From: Microbacterium helvum
GTDB taxonomy: Bacteria; Actinomycetota; Actinomycetes; Actinomycetales; Microbacteriaceae
Reading direction: 5' to 3'
NCBI RefSeq assembly: GCF_014779795.1
Contig: NZ_JACXZS010000012.1
Coordinates: 101,973 to 165,972, forward strand
DNA: 64,000 bases
Part shown: one piece after another, positions 1 through 8,591 of the stretch
Layout: every line of letters starts with the position of its first letter
Position numbering within the stretch: the first letter of the stretch is position 1
Notes under the pieces: generated by a model
Database searches by the model: none
Seen by the model: the letters and a program-made list of their open reading frames with translations, nothing else
What the model was told of the DNA's origin: nothing
Program-made: the position numbers and the translations under genes

Positions 1-1062
1 GGGCTGATCGACGAGCACCGCGCGGTCCAGGAGGAGCTCTCCGACCCCGCGGTGCACGCCGACGCGGCACGCGCCAAGCGGGTGAACCGGCGCTACGCCG
101 AGCTCTCGCGGATCGTGAAGGCCCACGAGGACTGGGTGGCGGCATCCGATGATCTCGACGCCGCTCGCGAGCTCGCACGCGAGGACGACGCATTCGCCGC
201 CGAGATCCCGGCCCTCGAGGCCGGGCTCTCGGAGGCGCAGGAGAAGCTGCGGCGTCTGCTGATCCCGCGCGACCCCGACGACGCGCGCGACGTGATCATG
301 GAGATCAAGCAGGGCGAGGGCGGCGCCGAGTCGGCGCTGTTCGCCGCCGACCTGCTGCGGATGTACCTGCAGTACGCCGCGTCGAAGGGGTGGAAGACCG
401 AGCTGCTCGAGCGCAACGAGTCCGACCTCGGCGGCTACAAGGACGTCCAGGTCGCGATCAAGGGCTCTTCGTCGGATCCGGCGCAGGGCGTGTGGGCGCA
501 CCTCAAGTACGAGGGCGGTGTGCACCGCGTGCAGCGCGTGCCGGCGACCGAGTCGCAGGGGCGCATCCATACCTCGACGACCGGTGTGCTGGTGTTCCCC
601 GAGGTCGACGAGCCCGAGGAGATCCACATCGACCCGAACGACCTGAAGATCGACGTCTTCCGCTCGTCGGGTCCCGGCGGGCAGTCGGTCAACACGACCG
701 ACTCCGCGGTGCGTATCACGCACGTTCCGACAGGGATCGTGGTGTCGATGCAGAACGAGAAGTCCCAGCTGCAGAACCGCGAGGCCGGCATGCGCGTGCT
801 GCGTGCGCGCCTGCTCGCGAAGCAGCAGGAGGAGCTGGATGCCGCGGCCTCCGACGCCCGTCGGTCGCAGATCCGCGGCATGGACCGCTCCGAGCGCATC
901 CGCACCTACAACTTCCCCGAGAACCGCATCGCCGACCACCGCACCGGCTACAAGGCGTACAACCTCGACCAGGTCATGGACGGCGCTCTGGATCCGATCA
1001 TCGAATCGGCGATCCAGGCCGACGAAGAGGCGCGCCTGGCCGCCCTCGGCACCGAGTCCTGA
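1..1062 (+). CDS. prfA: Peptide chain release factor 1 (RF1), 5' end missing
   Basis: Cytoplasmic class I release factor that reads UAA and UAG in the ribosomal A site and triggers peptidyl-tRNA hydrolysis. Reading frame 1 is open from the first base, so the start lies just upstream of the window; 353 residues are visible and RF1 is usually about 355-360, so only a few residues are lost. The GGQ catalytic loop is encoded at 676-684 within a GPGGQSVNTTDSA context. The codon-reading tripeptide PAT, typical of RF1 (RF2 has SPF), is at 541-549. The natural partner, the GGQ glutamine methylase PrmC, lies about 7.5 kb downstream instead of next door. A C-rich, G-poor tract and a 65-base palindrome follow the stop. 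Confidence 0.97.
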   Translation, partial: GLIDEHRAVQEELSDPAVHADAARAKRVNRRYAELSRIVKAHEDWVAASDDLDAARELAREDDAFAAEIPALEAGLSEAQEKLRRLLIPRDPDDARDVIMEIKQGEGGAESALFAADLLRMYLQYAASKGWKTELLERNESDLGGYKDVQVAIKGSSSDPAQGVWAHLKYEGGVHRVQRVPATESQGRIHTSTTGVLVFPEVDEPEEIHIDPNDLKIDVFRSSGPGGQSVNTTDSAVRITHVPTGIVVSMQNEKSQLQNREAGMRVLRARLLAKQQEELDAAASDARRSQIRGMDRSERIRTYNFPENRIADHRTGYKAYNLDQVMDGALDPIIESAIQADEEARLAALGTES

Positions 1063-1188
1063 CAGCTCGCCCTCCCCGCACTCCCGCCCGCCTACGCTCG
1101 CCCGCGCCACCGCGCCACCACGCCCCGCGCCCCCGCCGCCACGCCTCGCCTCGCGCCCGCGCCACCGCGCCCCGCCCGCCTTTTGGAT
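1063..1188 (+). other. C-rich, G-poor tract downstream of prfA (possible Rho loading region)
   Basis: The sense strand after the prfA stop is strongly cytosine-rich with few guanines for over 100 bases and has no plausible gene. It runs directly into the palindrome at 1189-1253. C-over-G bias in an untranslated 3' region is the general property of Rho utilisation sites, so Rho-dependent termination is a reasonable inference; no specific motif proves it. Confidence 0.35.
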
Positions 1189-1253
1189 CGTTTCACTTGC
1201 GCTGTTCGTACGCGAGAACGCTGTTCTGGCGTACGAACAGCGCAAGTGAAACG
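1189..1253. repeat. Palindromic repeat family 1, copy 1
   Basis: A perfect 25-base inverted repeat (arms 1189-1213 and 1229-1253) with a 15-base centre that itself contains AGAAC/GTTCT. The core half-site is TTCACTTGCGCTGT followed by TCGTACGC. Two further copies occur in this window at 2343-2403 and 37917-37975. It lies between prfA and the DUF559 gene. It could serve as an mRNA 3'-end hairpin, but the conservation of sequence between copies, not just of pairing, points to a dispersed element. Confidence 0.85.
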
Positions 1254-1340
1254 TTCTCTCGACCATCTGAAAGCACGGGGCGCAGGGGCAGCTGTGGATA
1301 GTTTCAACGGCGCCGCCGCCGAACATGGCAGAGTGCCCGC

Positions 1341-2294
1341 GTGCCTCTCGACGACAAGCCCGCCTTCCGCGTCGCCGATGCGCTGCGTGCGGGAACGCCA
1401 CGGCGTGCGGTCGACAGTGCGGATCTGGATCGTCCGTTCACCGGCCTCCGCGCGGAGCGCGTGGCCGACAGCGCCGATGACGACCGGCATCCCCTGGAGC
1501 GGGAGCGTGACGCGCATTGCCGCGCAGCACGACAGTTCGTCGTGCATATGCATGCGCACGAGTTCTTCTCGCACGTGACGGCCGCGCTGCTATGGCAGCT
1601 TCCGCTGCCCTCCGTCGATCTGGACCGCATCGATGTGTCGGTGCGCGCTCCGCACCGTGCCCCGTCCGGACGCGGCGTGCGCGGCCATCAGCTGGCGACC
1701 AAGCAGGTCAGCACCGTCGCCCACGATGAGGGGTTCGAGATCACATCGCCGGCCTCGACCTGGGCTCAGCTGGGCGGCGTGGTGCGGCATCCATACGATC
1801 TCGTGGCGATTGCGGACGCGATCGTCCTCCGGCCCCGCATCCCCGGCCCGCGTGGACGAGTCCTGCGCGAGGCCCATGCCACCGTCGAAGAACTCGCCGC
1901 CGAGCTGCGGCGGGGGAGGCGGGTCGGGATCCGTGCGCTCGAGGAGGCGCAGCGGCGAACGCGTCCGGGAGCCGTATCGCGTGGCGAGACGTGGACGCGC
2001 CTGACGATCGTCGATGCGGGACTGCCCGAGCCTCTTCTCGACGTCGAGGTGTACGACGAGCACGGCGACTTCGTCGGCTGCGTGGATCTCGCCTACGTCG
2101 CGCAGAAGATCGCGATCGAGTACGAAGGCGACCACCATCGCGTGAGCGCAGCGCAGTGGCGCCGCGATATCGAGAAGCACGACCAGTTGGCTGCGCTCGG
2201 GTGGCGGGTCGTCCGAGTGACCAAGGACGAGGTGTTCAACCACCCCGGTGTTCTCATCGGACGCGTGCGCGAAGCGCTCCGTACCCGGTCCTGA
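1341..2294 (+). CDS. DUF559 / Vsr-like endonuclease-domain protein
   Basis: A 317-residue protein of a family common and often multi-copy in Actinobacteria. The N-terminal two thirds has no motif I can name with confidence. The C-terminal region, from about residue 215, looks like the DUF559 fold related to Vsr and other PD-(D/E)xK nucleases: a conserved GETWTRL stretch, then DLAYVAQKIAIEYEGDHHR, then a C-terminal WRVVRVTKDEV strand. DNA cleavage is therefore likely but its target is unknown. The GTG start at 1341 has CAGAGT six bases upstream, close to the leaderless promoter pattern of this window. The gene is bracketed by two copies of palindromic repeat family 1 (1189-1253 and 2343-2403), with only 87 and 48 bases between gene and repeats. 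It may be accessory DNA inserted between prfA and prmC. Confidence 0.8.
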   Translation: MPLDDKPAFRVADALRAGTPRRAVDSADLDRPFTGLRAERVADSADDDRHPLERERDAHCRAARQFVVHMHAHEFFSHVTAALLWQLPLPSVDLDRIDVSVRAPHRAPSGRGVRGHQLATKQVSTVAHDEGFEITSPASTWAQLGGVVRHPYDLVAIADAIVLRPRIPGPRGRVLREAHATVEELAAELRRGRRVGIRALEEAQRRTRPGAVSRGETWTRLTIVDAGLPEPLLDVEVYDEHGDFVGCVDLAYVAQKIAIEYEGDHHRVSAAQWRRDIEKHDQLAALGWRVVRVTKDEVFNHPGVLIGRVREALRTRS

Positions 2295-2342
2295 CACCTC
2301 GCCTCACCTCTCCGCCGCACGCCCGCACGTCTGTTCAACGCT

Positions 2343-2403
2343 GTTCACTTGCGCTGTATGTACGCCAGATTCGCCCTGAGGCGTACGAACAGCGCAAGTG
2401 AAC
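2343..2403. repeat. Palindromic repeat family 1, copy 2
   Basis: Arms 2343-2366 and 2380-2403 match at 22 of 24 positions around a 13-base centre. It shares the TTCACTTGCGCTGT and GCGTACGAAC blocks with copy 1. It begins 48 bases after the stop of the DUF559 gene, preceded by a C-rich stretch, the same layout as copy 3 after dxr. Confidence 0.85.
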
Positions 2404-2497
2404 CGATTCACGGCGCGCGACGCGGCGGCGGCGGCGGGGGCGGCGGCGGGGGCGGACACACGGCGCCTCATGCGGTGGGCGGGGGATGCCTCGGCAC

Positions 2498-2503
2498 TAG
2501 GCT
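2498..2503 (+). promoter_or_regulatory. -10 element TAGGCT, leaderless start
   Basis: TAGGCT followed by exactly six bases and then the GTG start at 2510. This is the spacing expected when transcription begins on the first base of the start codon. No Shine-Dalgarno sequence is present. Confidence 0.6.
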
Positions 2504-2509
2504 TCGAGC

Positions 2510-2908
2510 GTGCTCACGTTCCTCATCCGCGCCCTGATCTTCCTCGTGTCGGCGGCGCTCGGCCTCATCGCGGCCGACCTGATCCTTCCGGGCTTCTACT
2601 TGCACTGGAACGACTGGTGGGGGATCCTGCTGGCCGTCGTGATCTTCGCGGTGCTCCAGAGCATCCTGGCGCCCTGGCTGCTGAAGATCACGCGCCGTCA
2701 CGCGAACGCCCTGATCGGCGGCGTCGGCCTGCTCTCGACGTTCGTGGCCTTGCTGATCGCCGTGCTGATCCCGGCCGCGGGCATCGGAATCGACGGGGCC
2801 GTCGCCTGGATCATCGGCACGCTGATCGTGTGGCTCGTCACCGCGCTGGCCACATGGCTGCTGCCGCCGCTGTTCATCAAGGACCAGGCGCAGAAGCGCC
2901 GCAGCTGA
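2510..2908 (+). CDS. Phage holin family membrane protein (four-helix type)
   Basis: A 132-residue, almost wholly hydrophobic protein with four predicted membrane helices: about residues 1-25, 36-56, 66-90 and 98-122. It resembles the small actinobacterial family annotated as mycobacterial four-TM phage holin (Phage_holin_4_2). In chromosomes these are usually ordinary membrane proteins of unknown role rather than lysis proteins, and no endolysin or other phage gene is nearby. A basic C-terminal tail (KRRS) is probably cytoplasmic. The GTG start is placed by a TAGGCT element six bases upstream, so the mRNA is probably leaderless. Next comes the LuxR regulator on the same strand. Confidence 0.75.
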   Translation: MLTFLIRALIFLVSAALGLIAADLILPGFYLHWNDWWGILLAVVIFAVLQSILAPWLLKITRRHANALIGGVGLLSTFVALLIAVLIPAAGIGIDGAVAWIIGTLIVWLVTALATWLLPPLFIKDQAQKRRS

Positions 2909-2961
2909 CCCGCGTCGTACCGGCTCGGCACCGCGCGCCGGTGTCGGAACCGGATGGAATG

Positions 2962-5781
2962 ATGGATCGTATGCAGGTCGGCAGGGTTCCGCTCGTCGGT
3001 CGTCAGGCGGACCTCGACGCCCTGCGAGGAGAGGTCGCCGCCGTCGCCGAGACGGGTCGTGCCGTGGTCGTGTCCGGCGACGCCGGCATGGGCAAGACGC
3101 GGCTGCTGCGCGACTTCGCCGCCGAGCTGCAGGCGCGTGATTCGCCGCGGGCTCCCGTCGTGCTGCGCGGCGCGTGCGTGGACTCCGGATCGGGTCCCGC
3201 GCCGCTGACGGCCGTCACGGATCTCGTTCGCGGGCTCGTCGATGCCATCGGTGCCGATGCCGTGCGCGCGGCCGCCGGGCCGGGCGCGGACGCGCTGGGC
3301 GTGCTCGTGCCGACTCTCGCCGACGGCACGGCCGACAGCGAGCGGCTCGCCGACGTGGTCGTCGAGCTCTTCTCGGAGCTCGCGCGCACGCGGCAGCTCG
3401 TCATCATCGTCGAAGACCTGCACTGGGCCGACGGCACCACGTGCGAGATCGTGTCGAGACTCGTGCGCCGCACGGCCGCACTGCCCCTGTTCGTGCTGCT
3501 CACCTATCGCACCGACGACGTCGGACGACGGCATCCGCTTCGTCCCGTGCTCGCGGAGCTCGAGCGGTCGCGGCTGCTCGCGCACCGACCGCTCGCCCGC
3601 CTCAGCCCGGTCGAGGTGGGCGCGCTGGCCAACGCCGTCTCCGGTGAGACGCTGGCCGCAGGGGTGCTGCACGATATCGCGGCGCGCAGCGACGGCATCC
3701 CGTTCTATGTCGAAGAGCTCGCGAGCTTCTCGGACGAGAGACTGCCGACGTCGCTGCGCGACGTGCTGCTGCTGCGATACGAGCGGATGGATGCTGCCAC
3801 CCGCCGTTTCACCCGCATCCTCGCCACGGGCGGGGTCGAGGTCGCCCATCCCGTGCTGCGCGCGGTGTTCGACGGCGATGAGGACTCCCTCGAGTCGGCG
3901 GTGCGCGCCGCGGTGGACGCGCAGATCGTGGTGATCCGCGACGACGCCTACGCATTCCGGCACGCGCTCATGCAAGAGGCGGTGTACGACGAGCTGCTGC
4001 CGACGGAGCGCACGCGTCTGCACACCGCCTACGCGGTGGCGCTCGAGGCCCTGCCTCCGACACCCCGCGTGCTCGCAGACATCGCGCATCACTGGCGCGC
4101 CGCGCATGTGCCGGGTCGTGCCCTGGCCGCGGCCGTCGCCGCGCAGGCTGCGGCGAGCGGCGCGTCGGCGTGGACGACCGCCGCCGAGACGGGGGAGCGC
4201 GCGCTGGAGCTGTGGGATGTCGTTCCCGATCCCGAGCAGGTGAGCGGGGTGCCGCGGGCCGAGGTGCTGCGCCGCACGGCCGCGGCGCTGGTGTCGGCGA
4301 ACCGTCTGGAGCGTGCCGTCGAGTTCGCGCGCGACGCCGTCGACATGTGGCCCGCCGACGATCCGATCGGCAAGGCGGCGATGCTGGGCGAGCTGGCGAC
4401 GACCGAGTTCCAGTCGGGCGCGTCGGACGGCATGTCCAGCATCGCGAGGGCGCTGGACCTGCTGGGCGACGATCCGCGGCACGACGTGCAGCGCGCAGGC
4501 CTGCTGGTGACGTCCGCGCGGGTGCAGATGATGAGCGGCGATCAGCGCGTGGGGCGAGAGATCGCCCTCGTTGCCCTGGCGACCGCCGAGTCCGCCGCCG
4601 CGGACGGCGATCCGGTCGCGGCCGAGCTCGTCGCGCACGCCATGCTCATCGCGGCCACCTGCGGCACGAGCGGCGGCGATCCCCGCGCTGTCGAGGACTT
4701 CGAGAAGGCACGTCCGTACGCCGAGGGCTTCGTGCGCGCGATGATGCGCTACTTCATCAACTACTCCAACTCGCTCATGCTGGTCGGCCGCTACGACGAC
4801 GCCGTGGCCGTCGCGCGCGAGGGCATGGACTACGCGCGGACCCACCGGTCCGACCGCGGGGCGCAGGTGATGGTCGAGGCGAATGCGATCGAGGCGCTCA
4901 TGTACGCGGGGCGCCTGACGGCCGCCGCCGAGCGTGGCGCGGGTCTGCTGCCGCTCATCGAAGCCAGCCTGTACTCCGCGTTCCTGCGTGAGCGCCTGCT
5001 GTGCCTGGCTCTGTGGTGCGGTCGGCTCGACGAGGCCGAAGAGGCCCTGAGCGGCGCGCGCGAGGAGCTCGGCGCATTCGGCGCGTACGAGTTCCAGACC
5101 CGCCTCGGCATGGCGTACGACCTCGGGCTGCTCGCACTGGAGCACGGCGACCCGCACCGTGCTCTCGAGCACGCGTCGGCAGCGCTGAAGACCGCCGGCT
5201 CGGCGGCGCTCGCCCTGCCGCTGGCGGCGATCGCGGCCCGCGCGGCTGCGGTGCTGCGCGAGCGCGGTGACGACGTCGACATCGAGCCGTACCGCGAGCT
5301 CGTGGAACGCTGGCGCGGATGGGAGATCACGCCGCTGTGGGCGGCGGTGTTCGCCGCCGAGCTCGGCGAGGGCTCCTGGGGTGCGGCGACCTCCGGCGTC
5401 GGCCCGGCGTACGTCCGTGCCTACGCGCGGGTGCGCTACGCCGAAGAGCTGCTTGCGGCGGGTGACCGCGCGGCGGCTCGCGACGCGTTCGCCGGCGCCG
5501 CCGTGTACGCGGACGAACTGGGCGCGGAAGGACTCGCCGAGCGAGCACGGGAGCGGATGACGGATGCCGGGCTCAGCGGCACTCCGTCCGCCTCCGTGCT
5601 GACCTCCCGAGAAGAACAGGTGCTCGAGCTGGTCGCGGAGGGCCTCAGCAACGGCGAGATCGCCGCACGCCTCTACATCAGCGCCAAGACCGTTTCGGTG
5701 CACGTCTCTGCGGTGCTGCGCAAGCTCGACGTGCCGTCGCGCACGGCCGCCGCCGCGGCGTACCGCCGCGGGGCGGCGTGA
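2962..5781 (+). CDS. LuxR-family transcriptional regulator with AAA ATPase domain (LAL type)
   Basis: About 939 residues, the usual size of large ATP-binding LuxR regulators (MalT-like). An N-terminal ATPase domain has a Walker A at about 39-46 (GDAGMGKT) and a Walker B at about 146-157 (LVIIVEDLHWAD). A long alanine-rich helical middle region of TPR type follows. The C-terminal LuxR helix-turn-helix covers about 879-935 (LTSREEQVLELVAEGLSNGEIA and following). Such proteins bind an inducer through the TPR region and activate target promoters; the inducer here is unknown. The frame stays open far upstream, but that part overlaps the holin gene in another frame. ATG codons at 2959, 2962 and 2971 are alternative starts. 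It converges with cysE and has no obvious target operon beside it. Confidence 0.85.
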   Translation: MDRMQVGRVPLVGRQADLDALRGEVAAVAETGRAVVVSGDAGMGKTRLLRDFAAELQARDSPRAPVVLRGACVDSGSGPAPLTAVTDLVRGLVDAIGADAVRAAAGPGADALGVLVPTLADGTADSERLADVVVELFSELARTRQLVIIVEDLHWADGTTCEIVSRLVRRTAALPLFVLLTYRTDDVGRRHPLRPVLAELERSRLLAHRPLARLSPVEVGALANAVSGETLAAGVLHDIAARSDGIPFYVEELASFSDERLPTSLRDVLLLRYERMDAATRRFTRILATGGVEVAHPVLRAVFDGDEDSLESAVRAAVDAQIVVIRDDAYAFRHALMQEAVYDELLPTERTRLHTAYAVALEALPPTPRVLADIAHHWRAAHVPGRALAAAVAAQAAASGASAWTTAAETGERALELWDVVPDPEQVSGVPRAEVLRRTAAALVSANRLERAVEFARDAVDMWPADDPIGKAAMLGELATTEFQSGASDGMSSIARALDLLGDDPRHDVQRAGLLVTSARVQMMSGDQRVGREIALVALATAESAAADGDPVAAELVAHAMLIAATCGTSGGDPRAVEDFEKARPYAEGFVRAMMRYFINYSNSLMLVGRYDDAVAVAREGMDYARTHRSDRGAQVMVEANAIEALMYAGRLTAAAERGAGLLPLIEASLYSAFLRERLLCLALWCGRLDEAEEALSGAREELGAFGAYEFQTRLGMAYDLGLLALEHGDPHRALEHASAALKTAGSAALALPLAAIAARAAAVLRERGDDVDIEPYRELVERWRGWEITPLWAAVFAAELGEGSWGAATSGVGPAYVRAYARVRYAEELLAAGDRAAARDAFAGAAVYADELGAEGLAERARERMTDAGLSGTPSASVLTSREEQVLELVAEGLSNGEIAARLYISAKTVSVHVSAVLRKLDVPSRTAAAAAYRRGAA

Positions 5782-5789
5782 CGCGGCAT

Positions 5790-5854
5790 CCCTCGTCCGC
5801 CCTCAGCCGACGAGTCGGCGAGGGTGGGTTTCGACTCGCTTCGCTCGCTCAACC
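5790..5854. terminator. Hairpin and dispersed repeat between convergent LuxR and cysE genes
   Basis: Two signals lie in the gap. The first is a hairpin with arms CCCTCG (5790-5795) and CGAGGG (5819-5824), with a nested GCCGAC/GTCGGC. The second, at 5827-5854, is a 28-base stretch containing GACTCGCTTCGCTCGCTC, an imperfect palindrome of a kind I recall being dispersed in Microbacteriaceae. A bidirectional terminator role is plausible; no U-run follows. Confidence 0.35.
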
Positions 5855-5907
5855 TTGACCCGGTTCGCGTCAACGCTCCTTCGTCGCATTGACCACCGCG
5901 CGTCAGG

Positions 5908-6492
5908 TCAGATGAAGTACTCGGGGGTCGTCAGCAGGGCTCGCGTGTCATCGCCGATGCGGCGCGCGCGGGGCTTGGCTGGCACCCCCACCAGCACACT
6001 GTCGGCCGGGGCGTCCTTCGTCACGACCGCGTTGGCGCCGATCACGGAGCCCTCTCCGATGGTGATCGGGCCCAGCACTTTCGCGCCGGCGCCGATGGCC
6101 ACGCCGTCCTCGATCGTGGGGTGGCGCTTGCCGCCCTCACGCTGACGGCCGCCGAGAGTGACGCCGTGGTACAGCATGACGTCGTCGCCGACCTCGGCGG
6201 TCTCGCCGATCACGACGCCCATGCCGTGGTCGATGAAGAAGCGGCGACCGATCGTCGCGCCGGGGTGGATCTCGATGCCGGTCAGCCAGCGTGTCACCTG
6301 CGAACCGGCGCGCGCGACGAACCGGAGGTCGCGCACCCACAGCGCGTGCCACACGCGATGCGCCCAGATGGCGTGGAGCCCGGGGTAGAGGACGGCGATC
6401 TCGACGCCGGAGCGGGCGGCGGGGTCGCGGAGCTTGGCCGCGGCGACGTCTTCGCGAACGCGCGCGAAGAATCCGAGACGGACCTGGGTCAC
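5908..6492 (-). CDS. cysE: Serine O-acetyltransferase
   Basis: Acetylates L-serine with acetyl-CoA to O-acetyl-L-serine, the first step of cysteine synthesis. At 194 residues it is the short EpsC-like form. The C-terminal half is a left-handed beta-helix of hexapeptide repeats (GATIGRRFFIDHGMGVVIGETAEVGDD and following) with the conserved DHGMGVVIGET and GAGAKVLGP segments that hold the catalytic His and acetyl-CoA site. The GTG start overlaps the cysK stop by four bases (GTGA), so the two are translationally coupled. The C-terminus ends in isoleucine (TPEYFI), the residue that docks in the CysK active site in the cysteine synthase complex of other bacteria. Confidence 0.95.
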   Translation of the reverse strand: MTQVRLGFFARVREDVAAAKLRDPAARSGVEIAVLYPGLHAIWAHRVWHALWVRDLRFVARAGSQVTRWLTGIEIHPGATIGRRFFIDHGMGVVIGETAEVGDDVMLYHGVTLGGRQREGGKRHPTIEDGVAIGAGAKVLGPITIGEGSVIGANAVVTKDAPADSVLVGVPAKPRARRIGDDTRALLTTPEYFI

Positions 6493-7442
6493 TTCGCACC
6501 CGCCTCAGGATCGCGCAGGTGGTCGTACAGCGCGGTCGACAGATAGCGCTCGCCCGAATCCGGCACGATCACGACGAACCGCTTGCCGGCCGACTCCGGC
6601 CGTGCGGCGATCTGCAGCGCCGCCGCGACGGCGGCACCGGCTGACATCCCGGCGAGGATGCCCTCGCGGGTGGCGAGGTCGCGGGCGACGCGGATGGCGT
6701 CGTCGAACTCGGCGTCGAACACCTCGTCGACCACCGAGCGGTCCAGCACGTCGGGCACGAAGTTGGGGCCGATGCCCTGGATGCGGTGACCGCCCGCGCG
6801 GCCTTCGGTGAGCACGGGGGAGTCCTTGGGCTCGACGAGCACGATCTTGACGTCCGGGTTGCGCTGCTTGAGCACCTGTCCGACACCGGTGACGGTGCCG
6901 CCGGTGCCCGAGCCGGCCACGAACACGTCGACGTGTCCGTCGGTGTCGCGCCAGATCTCCTCGGCGGTCGTTCTGCGGTGGATGGCGGCGTTCGCCTCGT
7001 GCTCGAACTGGCGCGCGAGCACGGCGCCGGGGCGTTCTGCCGCGATGCGCTGCGCCGTCTCGACGGCCTCGGTCATGCCCTTGTACGGGTCGGTGAGGAC
7101 GAGTTCAGCGCCGTACGCCTTCAGCAGCGTGCGACGCTCCTTCGACATCGACGCGGGCATCGTCAGCACGACCTTGTAGCCGCGCGCCGCGCCGATCAGG
7201 GCGAGGGCGATACCGGTGTTGCCGCTCGTCGACTCGACGATCGTGCCGCCCGGCCGCAGCTCGCCCGACTGCTCGGCCGCCTCGATGAGCGCGTAGCCCA
7301 GGCGGTCCTTCACCGACGAACCCGGGTTGTAGAACTCGAGCTTGACCAGCACCTCGGCATCGAGGCCCTCGGTGAGAGCGTTCAGACGCACCAGCGGCGT
7401 GTCGCCGAACGCTGACGTGATGTCGGAATGGATGCCGGGCAC
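6489..7442 (-). CDS. cysK: Cysteine synthase, copy 1 (adjacent to cysE)
   Basis: PLP-dependent O-acetylserine sulfhydrylase of 317 residues that makes L-cysteine from O-acetylserine and sulfide. The PLP lysine is K45 in GSSVKDR, the substrate loop is STSGNTG (71-77), and the PLP phosphate loop is GSGTGGT. It forms an operon with cysE (four-base overlap). It shares its first residues, MPGIHSDIT, and most motifs with the second cysK upstream, so the pair came from a tandem duplication. The gap to that copy is only 107 bases and contains a terminator, so this gene may depend on read-through or on its own weak promoter. Confidence 0.95.
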   Translation of the reverse strand: MPGIHSDITSAFGDTPLVRLNALTEGLDAEVLVKLEFYNPGSSVKDRLGYALIEAAEQSGELRPGGTIVESTSGNTGIALALIGAARGYKVVLTMPASMSKERRTLLKAYGAELVLTDPYKGMTEAVETAQRIAAERPGAVLARQFEHEANAAIHRRTTAEEIWRDTDGHVDVFVAGSGTGGTVTGVGQVLKQRNPDVKIVLVEPKDSPVLTEGRAGGHRIQGIGPNFVPDVLDRSVVDEVFDAEFDDAIRVARDLATREGILAGMSAGAAVAAALQIAARPESAGKRFVVIVPDSGERYLSTALYDHLRDPEAGAK

Positions 7443-7480
7443 GGGTGCTCCCAGTTCTCGAGGTGAGCGCAGCTCAGATG

Positions 7481-7542
7481 AAAAGGCGACGACGGCGCGA
7501 CGGTGCGCGGCCGAGGCCGGTCACGCTGTCGCGCCGTCGTCG
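7481..7542 (-). terminator. Intrinsic terminator downstream of cysK copy 2
   Basis: A perfect 15-base inverted repeat (7487-7501 and 7528-7542; arm CGACGACGGCGCGAC). Read on the minus strand it is followed by CCTTTTC, giving a short U-run. It lies eight bases after the stop of cysK copy 2 and before the start of cysK copy 1, so it separates the two paralogues transcriptionally or sets their ratio. Confidence 0.75.
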
Positions 7543-7549
7543 TGACGGG

Positions 7550-8488
<939 letters not shown>

Positions 8489-8525
8489 GTCGGGCCTTTC
8501 GCAGGGTTCACGGCAGATCGGACCC

Positions 8526-8531
8526 AGCCTA
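8526..8531 (-). promoter_or_regulatory. -10 element of cysK copy 2
   Basis: TAGGCT on the minus strand, 37 bases upstream of the cysK copy 2 ATG. It leaves room for a short leader with the ribosome binding site. No convincing -35 hexamer is visible. Confidence 0.45.
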
Positions 8532-8576
8532 GGACCAGGCGTCGGATGTGAGTCCTTGTATGACGGGTGTGCGAAA

Positions 8577-8582
8577 TAGAGT
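8577..8582 (+). promoter_or_regulatory. -10 element of prmC
   Basis: TAGAGT nine bases upstream of the prmC ATG at 8592. The transcript would be leaderless or nearly so; no Shine-Dalgarno sequence is visible. Confidence 0.45.
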
Positions 8583-8591
8583 GGATCGGTC

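Noticed and set aside
1092..1574. Short open frames running through palindrome family 1
   Set aside because: Their products are translations of the palindrome (FTCAVRT-like peptides) without other support.
2510..2908. Prophage remnant because of the holin-family gene
   Set aside because: No endolysin, integrase, attachment site or structural gene nearby; this family is a normal chromosomal membrane protein in actinobacteria.
2398..2961. N-terminal extension of the LuxR regulator
   Set aside because: It overlaps the holin-type gene in another frame and is low-complexity.
2698..5703. Minus-strand open frame of about 1000 codons opposite the LuxR gene
   Set aside because: No domain is recognisable, composition is Arg/His/Gly-rich as expected from the complement of a GC-rich gene, and the plus strand encodes a clear regulator.
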